A stretch of DNA of 64,000 nucleotides from Winogradskyella sp. (lineage in GTDB: Bacteria > Bacteroidota > Bacteroidia > Flavobacteriales > Flavobacteriaceae). The notes below the pieces were generated by a model. The model saw only the letters and a program-made list of their open reading frames with translations. It was not told the origin of the DNA and ran no database searches. The stretch is from the NCBI RefSeq assembly GCF_016744625.1, contig NZ_JADGDZ010000009.1, positions 1 through 64,000 on the forward strand, read 5' to 3'. A program made the position numbers and the translations under genes. Below are positions 18,655 to 27,928 of the stretch, in pieces (the stretch's first letter is position 1; each line of letters begins with the position of its first letter).

Positions 18655-18685
18655 TAAAAAAAGCATCGTAAAGATGCTTTTAATT
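18655..18685 (-). terminator. Rho-independent terminator after the pRiA4b-like gene
   Basis: AAAAGCATC (18659-18667), a five-base loop and GATGCTTTT (18673-18681) form a 9-bp stem. On the minus strand it is followed by TTTTTATTTT and lies about 20 bases past the stop at 18701. Confidence 0.85.
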
Positions 18686-18700
18686 ATTATTTATATTGGG

Positions 18701-19219
18701 TTAATTCCAATTCTCATCAAAATCTAAATCACTGTAGTCATCTATATCAACGTCATCTACAAATTCGTTATAGTCGTCTTTATCTTCCTCAGCTTCAAAA
18801 ACTTTTTCTGGTGCCTCATCTGGTATCTGACCGTGTACATACATTAAATTTGGATAATCTGTGCCTTGAGCTTCTTCAACAATTTCACCAAGTTCTACAT
18901 AGAAAGTCCACATATTCATAAAGTCATACACATAAATTAATCGTGTAGAGGCTTCGTGAATAACAGAATTGATGATTGTTTCGTTCATCATCTTTACTTG
19001 ATTGCCAGCTTCGCTCATATCCATCATGGCAATTTCTTCACCTTGATTCCATTGATCATCGCTAACATAAAAAGACGCCATTTCCATGCCGTCAAAACCA
19101 AATGATTGGGTGATGGTATTGTGCAAATCTTCCATTGTGCTTCCTTCGCGTATTTCTAAATCGCGGAACACATCATCTTCTGTATTGTTATCTAGGATAA
19201 CTCTAAATCTATAAATCAT
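18701..19219 (-). CDS. Plasmid pRiA4b ORF-3-like family protein
   Basis: 172 residues starting MIYRFRVILDNN. The beginning and the segment ITQSFGFDGMEMASFYVSD match the pRiA4b ORF-3 / IS1096 passenger TnpR-like family, a small alpha/beta fold with no established biochemical role. The C-terminal 40 residues are extremely acidic (EEDKDDYNEFVDDVDIDDYS), a common trait of the chromosomal Bacteroidota members. No transposase lies nearby, so it looks like a resident chromosomal gene. It has its own -7 box just upstream and its own terminator, so it is probably a single-gene transcript. Confidence 0.75.
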   Translation of the reverse strand: MIYRFRVILDNNTEDDVFRDLEIREGSTMEDLHNTITQSFGFDGMEMASFYVSDDQWNQGEEIAMMDMSEAGNQVKMMNETIINSVIHEASTRLIYVYDFMNMWTFYVELGEIVEEAQGTDYPNLMYVHGQIPDEAPEKVFEAEEDKDDYNEFVDDVDIDDYSDLDFDENWN

Positions 19220-19223
19220 GCTG

Positions 19224-19231
19224 CAAAGTTA
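19224..19231 (-). promoter_or_regulatory. Putative -7 element TAACTTTG before the pRiA4b-like gene
   Basis: TAACTTTG followed by CAGC on the minus strand matches TAnnTTTG and lies 5 bases before the ATG at 19219, implying a very short or leaderless mRNA. No clear -33 box was found. Confidence 0.4.
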
Positions 19232-19243
19232 AAATAATTATGG

Positions 19244-20257
19244 CTATTTGCTAAAACGATGTAAGGTAAATATCATGGTACTGAGTAAAATAAATGCTCC
19301 GACCTGATGCAATACACCAAGCCAAACAGGAACTGCGTAAACCAAAGTTAACACGCCTAGTAAAAATTGAACACCAACCATTATCAATAGCCCATTAATA
19401 CCTTTAGTCTGAAATGATGTTAGTGTCATTCGTTTTGCTTTGTACCATATAGCCAATATCAGAATTACGACAATATAAGCTAAAGTTCTATGCACAAATT
19501 GCACACCACTTTTACCTTCAAGAAAGTTAAGGTATGTAGGATTTTGTTCTATATAAACGGTTTCATGAATAAGTTTCCCTTCATTCATTAATGGCCAATG
19601 GTTATGAATCCAACCTGCATCTAAACCAGCAACAAAAGCACCATAAATAATCTGAAGAATTAAAACAGCTAAACCAATTCTTATAAAATTCCTAAGTTTT
19701 TTATCAACCTCTTTTTTGTTTGGAAACATTAAATCTAAAGCCACCCAAAACGTGTAAGCAAAAGTTAAGAATGCTGTTGTTAAATGTGCTGCAAGTCTAT
19801 AATGACTTACATCTGGTCTGTCTACTAAACCACTTTTTACCATATACCAACCCAAAAAACCTTGAAACCCACCCAATACTAAGAGAATAACAGCTTTTTT
19901 TATAGTTGATTTAGAAAGTTGTTTCCGAATTAAAAAATAGATGAATGGAATAATGAAAACCACACCAATAAAACGACCAATAACTCTGTGAATCCATTCC
20001 CAAAAATAAATATCTTTGAATTCTTGAAGTGTGAAGCTGTTATTTAACTTTTGGTACTCTGGATATTGTTTGTATAAATCAAAGGCTTCATTCCATTCCA
20101 AATCATTCATTGGTGGAATAGTGCCAGAAATTAATTTATAATTAGAAATTGATAAACCAGAGTGTGTAAGTCTAGTAATGCCACCAACAACAATCATTAT
20201 AAAAATTAGGATACAACCTGTTAGTAGCCAGTAAATTACGGCTTTATTCTTCTTCAT
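19244..20257 (-). CDS. ctaA: Haem A synthase, COX15/CtaA family
   Basis: 337 residues with about eight membrane helices. It oxidises haem O to haem A for cytochrome c oxidase in the inner membrane. The start shows the family hallmark GGITRLTHSGLSI after the first helix, then FWEWIHRVIGR, HYRLAAHLTTAF and FVHRTLAY, which supply the conserved histidines for the haem groups, and a final LHQVGAFILL segment. The gene overlaps the GNAT gene by 14 bases, so the two are likely co-transcribed from the cca side. Its usual partner ctaB is not in the window. Confidence 0.9.
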   Translation of the reverse strand: MKKNKAVIYWLLTGCILIFIMIVVGGITRLTHSGLSISNYKLISGTIPPMNDLEWNEAFDLYKQYPEYQKLNNSFTLQEFKDIYFWEWIHRVIGRFIGVVFIIPFIYFLIRKQLSKSTIKKAVILLVLGGFQGFLGWYMVKSGLVDRPDVSHYRLAAHLTTAFLTFAYTFWVALDLMFPNKKEVDKKLRNFIRIGLAVLILQIIYGAFVAGLDAGWIHNHWPLMNEGKLIHETVYIEQNPTYLNFLEGKSGVQFVHRTLAYIVVILILAIWYKAKRMTLTSFQTKGINGLLIMVGVQFLLGVLTLVYAVPVWLGVLHQVGAFILLSTMIFTLHRFSK

Positions 20258-20708
20258 TTTTCAATGTTTTTTCAAAACATGAACTATTTTCAATACCAAT
20301 GTACTGACCATAATTTGGAATGATTTTATACGAATTCTTTTTGTAAAACTGAACAGCTTCTAATTGACGAATTCCTGTTTCTAAGATACAAGATGAATAG
20401 TTTAATTCAGTAGCCCAATTTTCAAGTGCTTTTAAGATTAGAGTTGCAATTCCTTTTCCACGAGTTTCTGTTGAAGTAAACATTCGTTTAATTTCTACAC
20501 TATTTGTGTTATACTCTTTAAAAGCACCACAGCCAACAGGTTTATTGTTTAAATAAGCAATAATAATATGCTTTAAAGTATCTATGGAATTAAACTGATG
20601 ATAAAAATCGTGCTCATCACCATCTGTTATTTTTAAATAAGCATCGAGTTGTTTAACTAAATAAATAAAGTCTAAGTTTTCTGAGTTTGTTCTAACAAGT
20701 TTTATCAT
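20244..20708 (-). CDS. GNAT family N-acetyltransferase
   Basis: 154 residues of the GNAT fold. The acetyl-CoA-binding motif appears as TRGKGIATLILKALENWA, followed by the usual beta strand and FYKKNSYK near the C-terminus. The substrate is unknown. It starts at the stop codon of the cca gene (TAATG junction) and overlaps the haem A synthase gene, so the three genes form one operon. Family assignment is firm; function is not. Confidence 0.85.
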   Translation of the reverse strand: MIKLVRTNSENLDFIYLVKQLDAYLKITDGDEHDFYHQFNSIDTLKHIIIAYLNNKPVGCGAFKEYNTNSVEIKRMFTSTETRGKGIATLILKALENWATELNYSSCILETGIRQLEAVQFYKKNSYKIIPNYGQYIGIENSSCFEKTLKNEEE

Positions 20709-22123
20709 TACTCACTTGTTTTTAATCCTAAACTTTTGCCTTTTTCTAACATTAATTGAAAAGCAGCATCATGTTCATTCGGAATCTCGCCTTCTAAAAT
20801 TGCTTCTTTAATTGCTTCTTTAATTAGTCCTATTTCTCTTGAAGGTTTGAGGTTAAAGGTTTTCATAATCTCTTCACCTGTGACTGGTGGTTGAAAATTA
20901 CGAACCTGATCACGTTCCTCTACTTCAATAATTTTATCTCTTACTGTTTTAAAATTATTGTGATATCTTTTGAATTTCTTAGGATTCTTAGTTGTAATGT
21001 CAGCTTCACATAACGTCATTAAATCGTCAACATAATCTCCAGCATCAAATACTAAACGTCTTACTGCAGCATCAGTAACATCAGTTGCTAAAACGATTGG
21101 TCGAGAACTCATAAATACCATTTTTTGAACAAATTTCATTTTATCATTCAATGGCATTTTAAGACGTTTAAATAATTTGTAAACCATCTTTGAGCCTACA
21201 AATTCATGTGCATGGAAAGTCCAACCAATTTTTTTTTGAAACTTCTTTGTTGGTGCTTTACCAATATCGTGTAATAATGCAGCCCAACGTAACCATAAGT
21301 TATCCGTAGTTTTTGCAATGTTGTCAACCACTTCTAAAGTGTGGTAGAAATTATCTTTATGACGTTGTCCTTCAATTTCATCAATACCTTTTAGTGCAGT
21401 TAATTCTGGAAGAATATAATCTAACAATCCAGTTTTTTCTAAATGAATAAATCCGATTGAAGGCGTTTTACTTTCTAATATTTTATTTAGCTCTACAACA
21501 ATACGCTCTTTAGTTATAATCTTAATTCGGTCTTTATTATCTGCAATGGCTTTAAGGGAAGCTTCTTCAATCTTAAAGTTCAATTGTGTAGCAAAACGAA
21601 TCGCTCGCATCATTCGTAAGGGATCGTCGCTGTATGTAATATCGGGATTTTGAGGTGTGCGAATAATACCTTTGTCTAAGTCGCTAATACCATCAAAAGG
21701 ATCTAATAAATCTCCAAAATTGTTTTTATTTAAGCTAAGCGCTAAAGCGTTGATTGTAAAATCTCGTCGGTTTTGGTCATCTTCAAGAGTTCCATCTTCT
21801 ACAACCGGATTTCGACTATCTTCATTATAACTTTCTTTGCGTGCACCAACAAATTCAATTTCAATATCATCATAACGCAACATTGCTGTTCCGTAAGTTT
21901 TAAAGATCTGAACTTTTGGTTGGTTGGGTATGTTTTTAGAAACTTGTTTTGCTAGTTCAATGCCACTACCTACTGCAACAACATCAATATCTTTTGCGTC
22001 ACCACGCTCTAATAAATAATCGCGTACAAAACCGCCAATGACATAAGAGTCTACTTTTAATTCTTCGGCAGATTGTGAAATGATATCGAATATATCGTGT
22101 TTTATGGCTTGTTTGTGATTCAT
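20708..22123 (-). CDS. cca: CCA-adding-type tRNA nucleotidyltransferase with HD domain
   Basis: 471 residues. The class II nucleotidyltransferase head has VIGGFVRDYLLERG and the metal-binding DIDVV; then RRDFTINALA and DPLRMMRAIRFATQL, which are hallmarks of CCA-adding/poly(A) polymerase enzymes; then an HD domain (RWAALLHDIGKAPTK, HAHEFVGSKM). It should repair or complete the 3' CCA end of tRNAs in the cytoplasm; the HD part may act as a phosphohydrolase. Length and layout are normal for Bacteroidota. A -7 box lies about 65 bp upstream. A poly(A) polymerase role cannot be excluded by sequence alone. Confidence 0.88.
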   Translation of the reverse strand: MNHKQAIKHDIFDIISQSAEELKVDSYVIGGFVRDYLLERGDAKDIDVVAVGSGIELAKQVSKNIPNQPKVQIFKTYGTAMLRYDDIEIEFVGARKESYNEDSRNPVVEDGTLEDDQNRRDFTINALALSLNKNNFGDLLDPFDGISDLDKGIIRTPQNPDITYSDDPLRMMRAIRFATQLNFKIEEASLKAIADNKDRIKIITKERIVVELNKILESKTPSIGFIHLEKTGLLDYILPELTALKGIDEIEGQRHKDNFYHTLEVVDNIAKTTDNLWLRWAALLHDIGKAPTKKFQKKIGWTFHAHEFVGSKMVYKLFKRLKMPLNDKMKFVQKMVFMSSRPIVLATDVTDAAVRRLVFDAGDYVDDLMTLCEADITTKNPKKFKRYHNNFKTVRDKIIEVEERDQVRNFQPPVTGEEIMKTFNLKPSREIGLIKEAIKEAILEGEIPNEHDAAFQLMLEKGKSLGLKTSE

Positions 22124-22187
22124 AAAGCAATTAAAGCTGTATATGTCTTAAAATATAAAAGAAAAAACAACTGCATTTTTAGCTGTG

Positions 22188-22195
22188 CAAAGATA
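22188..22195 (-). promoter_or_regulatory. Putative -7 element TATCTTTG upstream of cca
   Basis: TATCTTTGCAC on the minus strand is an exact TAnnTTTG match in the 125-bp gap between the nonulosonate operon end and cca. No -33 TTTG at standard spacing was recognised. Confidence 0.45.
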
Positions 22196-22248
22196 CGACA
22201 GATAGCTAATGTTTTAAAATGTATATGATGCTTTTTGAAGTGTAATAA

Positions 22249-22932
22249 CTAATTTGAATTTTGTAGATGAAATTCAGCAATTTTCCAATCGAGAGGTGTG
22301 TCTATATCAATAGAGGTTTCTTCAGACATCATATACTTTTTTACTTTACGGAAAGCTTTCATTTTTTGTGCTCTCAAAGAATCTGAGTTAATCACGTATA
22401 TAGCACCATTAAATTCCCAAACCTCTGGACAATCTTGTCGTCTTGTATAGTTACCTTCCTTAGAAGGCTTTAAAAATCCATTATCTTCTTCGTATAAATT
22501 ATAGTAAGGATTTGCAGATGCTAGTTTAGCAGAAACAACCATGTCCATAGAATTATCATACAAGGACATACAATCATTTACTTGTTTTAAAGTTCTAAAA
22601 GGCGATGTTGGTTGCAATAGCACAACAGCATCATAAGTTTTGTTATTTAATTCTTCATAATTTTCTAAGGCATGTAAAATCACATCTCGAGAGTTTGCTG
22701 TATCAGTCGCTAAATTATCTGGTCGTTTAAATGGAATGTCTAATCCAAGATTCTCAGCAACAGTAATTATTTCTTCACTATCTGTTGTGAAACAAATATC
22801 TTTTTTATCAGCAATCGCTTTGGCAATATCGATACTGTATTGAATTAAAGGTTTGCCATTTAAAAGCTTAATGTTTTTTTTAGGAATACCTTTACTTCCG
22901 CCTCGAGCTGTAATTACGACTAAAAAATTCAT
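22249..22932 (-). CDS. legF: CMP-legionaminic acid (acylneuraminate) cytidylyltransferase
   Basis: 227 residues of the acylneuraminate cytidylyltransferase family. The nucleotide-binding opening ITARGGSKGIPKKNI and the QPTSPFR segment are diagnostic. It should activate the nonulosonic acid with CTP to give the CMP-sugar donor. It is the last gene of the operon, one base after the CBS-nucleotidyltransferase gene. LegF is favoured over NeuA or PseF because the other genes of the operon form a legionaminate set; the exact sugar is inferred. Confidence 0.85.
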   Translation of the reverse strand: MNFLVVITARGGSKGIPKKNIKLLNGKPLIQYSIDIAKAIADKKDICFTTDSEEIITVAENLGLDIPFKRPDNLATDTANSRDVILHALENYEELNNKTYDAVVLLQPTSPFRTLKQVNDCMSLYDNSMDMVVSAKLASANPYYNLYEEDNGFLKPSKEGNYTRRQDCPEVWEFNGAIYVINSDSLRAQKMKAFRKVKKYMMSEETSIDIDTPLDWKIAEFHLQNSN

Positions 22933-22933
22933 A

Positions 22934-23971
22934 CTACAATTTTATGTGTTTAATGTCTTCTTGTGCTTTTTCAAAATCTTCGTGTTTACCAATATCTAAC
23001 CAATAGGTTAGTATCGGATAATTGATGATTTTTTTGTTCTTAGCTAATAAGGTTTCAATTAAATCCGTAGCATTAAAAAAGGTGTCTTTTGGCACAAAAT
23101 CTAGACATTCTTTTTTGAAAATATAAATACCAGCGTTGGAGTAGTAGGTATAAGAAGGTTTCTCTTTAATATTTGTTACATAACCAGCTTTTGTTTCTAC
23201 CACACCATAAGGAATATTAACTTTATAAGGGATAGTAGCAACCAACGCATCACCTTCTTTCAATAGAAAATTATTAAAAATATCTTCGAAATCTGCATTA
23301 GTAAGCAGATCAGAATTCATTAATAATATATAATCGTTGTTGAAATTCTTTATCAGTTTTAAGGCACCAATAGTACCTAAAGGCCTGTCTTCTTTGATGT
23401 AATTGAAGTCAATTTGATATTTGTTGTTGTCTTTAAAATAATCAACAATCTGTTCTCCTAAATAATTGACCGTAATGTTTATGTTTCTTATACCATAAGA
23501 CGCTAATCGGTCAGTATTATATTCTATGATTGGTTTATTACCAACCTTTAAAAGCGGTTTTGGTGTTTGTTTCGTAAGAGGTAATAGTCGCGCACCTTTT
23601 CCACCAGCCATTATGACTGCGTCTAAAGGTAACATCGCTTTTATTTTAGAAATATCCACGATCTTAACCAATTCCATATTAGAATTCAGAATTGGAATTA
23701 ACGTAATTTTATTCGCTTTAAATTGCTCTAATTCTTCCTTCTTGGTAGTGTTTTGCTGAATGAACTTAAAAGTTTTATGAGCAACGTCAATAGCAAGTTC
23801 AGTAATCGAATGACCTTTTATTAATGCACGTCTAATATCACCATCAGATATACTTGCGAGTACTCTATTGTTATCGTCAACTATAAATAATGCTTTTCCT
23901 AAAGATATATCGAGCTTAACAAGAGCTTCTTTTATAGTTGAATTATGATGAATTAAATATTGGCTAGACAT
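22934..23971 (-). CDS. ptmE: CBS-domain nucleotidyltransferase, PtmE-like (glucosamine-1-phosphate guanylyltransferase)
   Basis: 345 residues: two N-terminal CBS motifs (residues ~1-115; VDDNNRVLASISDGDIRRAL) fused to a sugar-1-phosphate nucleotidyltransferase (AVIMAGGKGARLLPLTKQTP ... LMNSDLLTN ... YWLDIGKHEDF). In Campylobacter jejuni PtmE has this CBS-plus-transferase layout and makes the GDP-linked precursor for legionaminic acid. The gene lies inside the leg operon, 5 bp after legG, which supports the same role. Plain mannose-1-phosphate or glucose-1-phosphate transferases lack the CBS pair. The GDP route is therefore inferred. Confidence 0.8.
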   Translation of the reverse strand: MSSQYLIHHNSTIKEALVKLDISLGKALFIVDDNNRVLASISDGDIRRALIKGHSITELAIDVAHKTFKFIQQNTTKKEELEQFKANKITLIPILNSNMELVKIVDISKIKAMLPLDAVIMAGGKGARLLPLTKQTPKPLLKVGNKPIIEYNTDRLASYGIRNINITVNYLGEQIVDYFKDNNKYQIDFNYIKEDRPLGTIGALKLIKNFNNDYILLMNSDLLTNADFEDIFNNFLLKEGDALVATIPYKVNIPYGVVETKAGYVTNIKEKPSYTYYSNAGIYIFKKECLDFVPKDTFFNATDLIETLLAKNKKIINYPILTYWLDIGKHEDFEKAQEDIKHIKL

Positions 23972-23976
23972 CTGTT

Positions 23977-25134
23977 TTAGTTTAAGTCAAAGAATGATTT
24001 CTTAATATTTGGTAATGGTTTTGAAGCTAAAATATCCATAATTTGTTTTGTTGCAGTTCCGTTTCCATAATCACTTTTTAAATTTGAAATAGTTTCTAGA
24101 AATTCTGGAGACAAAGCTTGGTTTAAAGCCGTACTAATTTCAGATTTTGAAGGCAAACAATTAATCACACTTTTAGGCATTAAACGCCCTTTTTGGCGAT
24201 CGCCAATATTTATTGTCGGAATTTTAAATAGAGGAACTTCAATAATTCCGCTAGATGAATTGCCAACAACCATATCCATATATTGCAAAGCAGAAAGATA
24301 GCGTTTTTGACCTAAGGAAGTAAATTCGACAGCCTTTTCAGAATGAGTTGCTACGTAATTATCAATCTGATTGCTTATGATTGTTCCATCTTTATCAGAG
24401 TTAGGTTTTGTGAAAATCAATGTGGTGTCTTGTAGTTGATCTAATGCTGATAGTAATTCGTTAAACTGTGCTTCAGAAGTATTATTTTCTAAAGTAACAG
24501 GATGAAATGTAATTAGAACATTTCTCTTATTTAGTTTAAAATCAATAGAAGCTTCAAATTCTTCTCTTTCCATTAATGGAAGATTAATAATGCTGTCAAC
24601 ACCAATAGCACCAACATTAAATACATGTTCTGGTTGTTCTCCCAACTGAATGACGCGTTTTCTATAAACTTCGGTAGAAGTGAAGTGCCAATGACTCATT
24701 TTAGTAATAGCATGTCTAAACGCTTCATCATAAGCGCCTTCTGTGGTTTCTCCTCCATGGATATGAGCAATAGGAATTCCTTTAATGGTTGCGGCAGTTG
24801 CGGCAGCAAAAATCTCAGAACGATCTCCAAGAACTATCATTAATTCAGGATTCAATTCTTCTAATGCTTTCGCAAATCCACGTGTTGTTTCTGCTACTGA
24901 GTTAGAAACAGAAATCGCAGAATCTTCTTTTAAACAACTATTTATTTTTGCTGTAATAGGAAAATCATCAGCTTCAATTTCATTAATGGTGTTACCATAT
25001 TTTTCAGAAAGATGCATGCCAGTAACTAATAGTTGCATGTTGAATTTATCATCATCATGCAATGCTTTTATCAATGGTTTTAAAAGGCCATATTCAGCTC
25101 GTGTACCAGTTACTATTGCAATTGTTTTCTTCAT
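23977..25134 (-). CDS. legG: NDP-sugar hydrolysing 2-epimerase, NeuC/LegG type
   Basis: 385 residues of the UDP-GlcNAc 2-epimerase family, hydrolysing branch: opening VTGTRAEYGLLKPL, HIHGGETTEGAYDEAFRH, the nucleotide-binding GNSSSGIIEVP and the NIGDRQKGR motif near the C-terminus. It should release NDP and invert C2 of the diacetamido-trideoxy sugar to feed the LegI synthase. The start codon overlaps the end of legI by four bases (ATGA type), showing coupling. Confidence 0.87.
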   Translation of the reverse strand: MKKTIAIVTGTRAEYGLLKPLIKALHDDDKFNMQLLVTGMHLSEKYGNTINEIEADDFPITAKINSCLKEDSAISVSNSVAETTRGFAKALEELNPELMIVLGDRSEIFAAATAATIKGIPIAHIHGGETTEGAYDEAFRHAITKMSHWHFTSTEVYRKRVIQLGEQPEHVFNVGAIGVDSIINLPLMEREEFEASIDFKLNKRNVLITFHPVTLENNTSEAQFNELLSALDQLQDTTLIFTKPNSDKDGTIISNQIDNYVATHSEKAVEFTSLGQKRYLSALQYMDMVVGNSSSGIIEVPLFKIPTINIGDRQKGRLMPKSVINCLPSKSEISTALNQALSPEFLETISNLKSDYGNGTATKQIMDILASKPLPNIKKSFFDLN

Positions 25135-26132
25135 ATTAAATCATCTTCAAGATAATCTTTTTTTGCAGTTGTGCCGATAATGTTTGGCCATTCCATGGCT
25201 GAAATTCCGTTTCCAGGTCTTTTTGTTGTGATATTATCTTCAGTCAATATATCTCCTTTTGAAATGGTTTTACTTGCAACAATACTTTTTCTGGCAATGT
25301 CTTTATTCTTTAATTCGCTTTGTGTTGGTTCTTTTCTACCATGACCAAGTGCTTTTTCAATATGTCTAATGGCAGTTACCATATTTTTAAGTTCATCTGG
25401 TTCTAATGAAGCTTTATGGTCTGGACCTGTTAAGGTTTTATCTAAGGTAAAATGTTTTTCAATAACGATTGCGCCTAAAGCAACTGCCGCAGTTGGGATC
25501 TCAATACCAAGTGTATGATCTGAATAACCAATAGGTACATTAAATTTTTTCGCAATAGTTTGCATCGCTTTTAAATTTACATCGTGCATTGGTGTTGGAT
25601 ATTCAGTATTGCAATGTAAAATAGTAATATCGTTTAGTGAAGCACCATTTTTAGTAACAACATTGATGGCACTTTCGATGTCTTCCATAGTTGCCATTCC
25701 TGTAGAAATAATGATAGGTTTCCCTAAACTTCCAATTTTTTCTAAATAAGGGTAATTGGTAAGCTCTCCTGAAGGTACTTTAAATAAATCGATATTTAAT
25801 TTATTCAGAAAATCAATACTTTCTAAATCGAATGCTGTAGACAAAAACTTAATATTTTTGGTTTTGCAATATGAAATTAAATCTAAATGGTCTGCTTCAC
25901 TCAATTCTAACTTTTGGAGCATTTTTAGTTGAGACTCACTAGAATCGCCTGTATTTTCTTTTTGATAACTTGCCTTTTCGGCATTTTTACTGACTAATTT
26001 TTTAGATTTAAATGTTTGAAATTTTACATAATCAACTCCAGCTTCCGCAGCTGCATCTATCAATTTTTTTGCGAGTTGAATATCTCCATTATGGTTAACA
26101 CCAGCTTCTGCTATGATTAATGTTTTAGTCAT
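25131..26132 (-). CDS. legI: N,N'-diacetyllegionaminate synthase, NeuB/LegI family
   Basis: 333 residues. The NeuB TIM barrel opens with IIAEAGVNHNGDIQLAKKLI and carries STGMATMEDIE, ILHCNTEYPTP and GYSDHTLGIEI, followed by a C-terminal SAF (antifreeze-like) domain from residue ~270 (RKSIVASKTISKGDILT). It condenses a 2-acetamido sugar with phosphoenolpyruvate. The preceding acetyltransferase gene overlaps it by eight bases. Sialic or pseudaminic acid synthase is the alternative; the neighbours favour legionaminate. Confidence 0.88.
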   Translation of the reverse strand: MTKTLIIAEAGVNHNGDIQLAKKLIDAAAEAGVDYVKFQTFKSKKLVSKNAEKASYQKENTGDSSESQLKMLQKLELSEADHLDLISYCKTKNIKFLSTAFDLESIDFLNKLNIDLFKVPSGELTNYPYLEKIGSLGKPIIISTGMATMEDIESAINVVTKNGASLNDITILHCNTEYPTPMHDVNLKAMQTIAKKFNVPIGYSDHTLGIEIPTAAVALGAIVIEKHFTLDKTLTGPDHKASLEPDELKNMVTAIRHIEKALGHGRKEPTQSELKNKDIARKSIVASKTISKGDILTEDNITTKRPGNGISAMEWPNIIGTTAKKDYLEDDLI

Positions 26133-26775
26133 TTTTTACTGGTTTTGCTGGTACACCAATTACAGTAGTGTTATTAGAAATAGATTTTGTAACCACAGCT
26201 CCAGCACCAATGGTATTACCAGAGTCAATATTTAAGTACTGAATAATGGTCGCATTGGTACCAATAAGATTGTTATTTTTAATGTTAATTCCTCCAGAAA
26301 CTACTGTACAAGGATTAATAACGTTGGCATTTCCAATGGTTACATCATGACCAATATGAATTCCTCTATTAATAAAATTGAAATCACCAAGTGTAATGTC
26401 AACGGTAAAAATAGCTGCTTCAGCAATAATATTCCCTTTTCCTAATGTAACGGATTCGTCTAATTGAATGTTCGGATGAATAACATTCGGAAAGTGAAAT
26501 ATGGAGTGTGGTGTGTATTTTTCTATGATAGGCTTTAATCTATCAGGAAAAGCAATTCCGAATATAATATTACAATCCTCTTTTTGATTTTGGATAAATT
26601 GAGATTCATCAAAAACAGAAAACGTTTCTGAACCAATCTTCAGTTCATGATGTTCTGGATTTAAATCGAGAAAACCTTTAAAGTTAAACGTTGGTTTAGC
26701 TTGATTAATCCTTTTGATTAAATAGTAAATTTCTTTCGCTGCTCCACAAGCACCAACGATATAAGTGGCTTTCAT
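26125..26775 (-). CDS. legH: Sugar O/N-acetyltransferase, NeuD/PglD/LegH family
   Basis: 216 residues. A short Rossmann-like head (TYIVGACGAAKEIYYLI) is followed by a left-handed beta-helix of hexapeptide repeats (residues ~100-205: VTIGNANVINPCTVVSGG, NTIGAGAVVTKSI, GVPAKPV). In the pathway it should acetylate the 4-amino group of the sugar made by LegC, using acetyl-CoA. The His in GIHIGHDVTIG is a good catalytic base candidate. It lies 10 bp after legC. Confidence 0.83.
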   Translation of the reverse strand: MKATYIVGACGAAKEIYYLIKRINQAKPTFNFKGFLDLNPEHHELKIGSETFSVFDESQFIQNQKEDCNIIFGIAFPDRLKPIIEKYTPHSIFHFPNVIHPNIQLDESVTLGKGNIIAEAAIFTVDITLGDFNFINRGIHIGHDVTIGNANVINPCTVVSGGINIKNNNLIGTNATIIQYLNIDSGNTIGAGAVVTKSISNNTTVIGVPAKPVKND

Positions 26776-26785
26776 TCTCTTCTAT

Positions 26786-27925
26786 TTAAATAACACTGCT
26801 TGGTAAATTTACAATTCTATTTTCTAACGCAGAAGCATTATCTAAATTACCACATTGAGCAGAAGCGAACATTGGCAATGAATTCATCAGTTTCCATATA
26901 GGTCTGGTCATCACGCCATTTTCGTTTGTAACCTTAAGAAATTCGTTTCTGGCTTCGAGTGATTCAAGTTTAATGGCATTTAACCAAAAGTTAGATATGC
27001 TATTAACAGTTGGTTCTATAAAATCAATAGATGAATTTTTACTAAAGAAATTGCTATATATTTTAGCTAGTTTCTGTTTGCTTTTTAAAAACTCTGGAAG
27101 CGATTCCATTTGGGCACAACCTAAAGCTGCATTGAGGTTTGGTAATCTATAGTTGTATGCAATCAAATCGTGATTATAATCCCATTGATGTGGCACTTTT
27201 GCAGTTGTTGTAATGTATTTAGCTTTTTTTGCTAAAGCTTCATCGTTGGTGATTAGCATTCCTCCTCCTCCTGTTGTAATTGTTTTATTTCCATTAAAAC
27301 TCAACGTGCCAACTAATCCGAATGTACCAGTATGTTGGTTTTTGTGATAACTACCTAAAGATTCGGCTGCATCCTCTACAACGTTTATATGATGTTTATT
27401 GCAAATGTCTACAATCTCATCAATACGAGTTGGTAAGCCAAAAGTATGCATTGGTACAACTGCCTTAATAATACGTTTGGTAGTTTTGTTTACGCAATTA
27501 CCATTAATAAGTTCAGTATTTAGTTTTAGAAAATCACTGAGCTTTTCTGGAGACAAACCCATTGTATCCATGTCTACATCAACAAAAATAGAATGTGCGT
27601 TACAGTAACTAATTGCATTTGCTGTAGCAACAAAAGTTAAAGGTTGTGTTATAACTTCATCATTAGATTGCACGTCTGCGAGTAATAAACCAATATGTAA
27701 AGCTGCTGTTCCGTTTACTGTTGCAATGGCATATTTTGCTCCTGTGAATTCTGAGACTGAAGCTTCAAACTGATCTACAAATTTACCAACGCTCGATACA
27801 AAAGTAGAGTCAATACATTCATTAATATATTTTTTTTCATTCCCTCTAAATCTTGGCTCGTGAAGTGGAATAAACTCTTCAGTCTTATAAATATCTCTAA
27901 TAAATTTTATAATGTCTTTGTGCAT
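26786..27925 (-). CDS. legC: PLP-dependent sugar aminotransferase, LegC-like (DegT/DnrJ/EryC1/StrS)
   Basis: 379 residues of the DegT/DnrJ/EryC1/StrS fold. VVEDAAESLGSYHKNQHTG and SFNGNKTITTGGGGML hold the PLP-contacting Asp and the catalytic Lys (the K of NGNK). It should transfer an amino group to C4 of the 4-keto-6-deoxy sugar nucleotide produced by LegB. It lies three bases after legB. The sequence style (opening HKDIIKFIRDIYKTEEFIPLH) fits the LegC subfamily of these enzymes. Confidence 0.87.
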   Translation of the reverse strand: MHKDIIKFIRDIYKTEEFIPLHEPRFRGNEKKYINECIDSTFVSSVGKFVDQFEASVSEFTGAKYAIATVNGTAALHIGLLLADVQSNDEVITQPLTFVATANAISYCNAHSIFVDVDMDTMGLSPEKLSDFLKLNTELINGNCVNKTTKRIIKAVVPMHTFGLPTRIDEIVDICNKHHINVVEDAAESLGSYHKNQHTGTFGLVGTLSFNGNKTITTGGGGMLITNDEALAKKAKYITTTAKVPHQWDYNHDLIAYNYRLPNLNAALGCAQMESLPEFLKSKQKLAKIYSNFFSKNSSIDFIEPTVNSISNFWLNAIKLESLEARNEFLKVTNENGVMTRPIWKLMNSLPMFASAQCGNLDNASALENRIVNLPSSVI

Positions 27926-27928
27926 CAG

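Noticed and set aside
18701..19219. Insertion sequence suggested by the pRiA4b ORF-3 / IS1096 passenger family name
   Set aside because: No transposase, terminal inverted repeats or target duplications were seen around it. The family is widespread as ordinary chromosomal genes.
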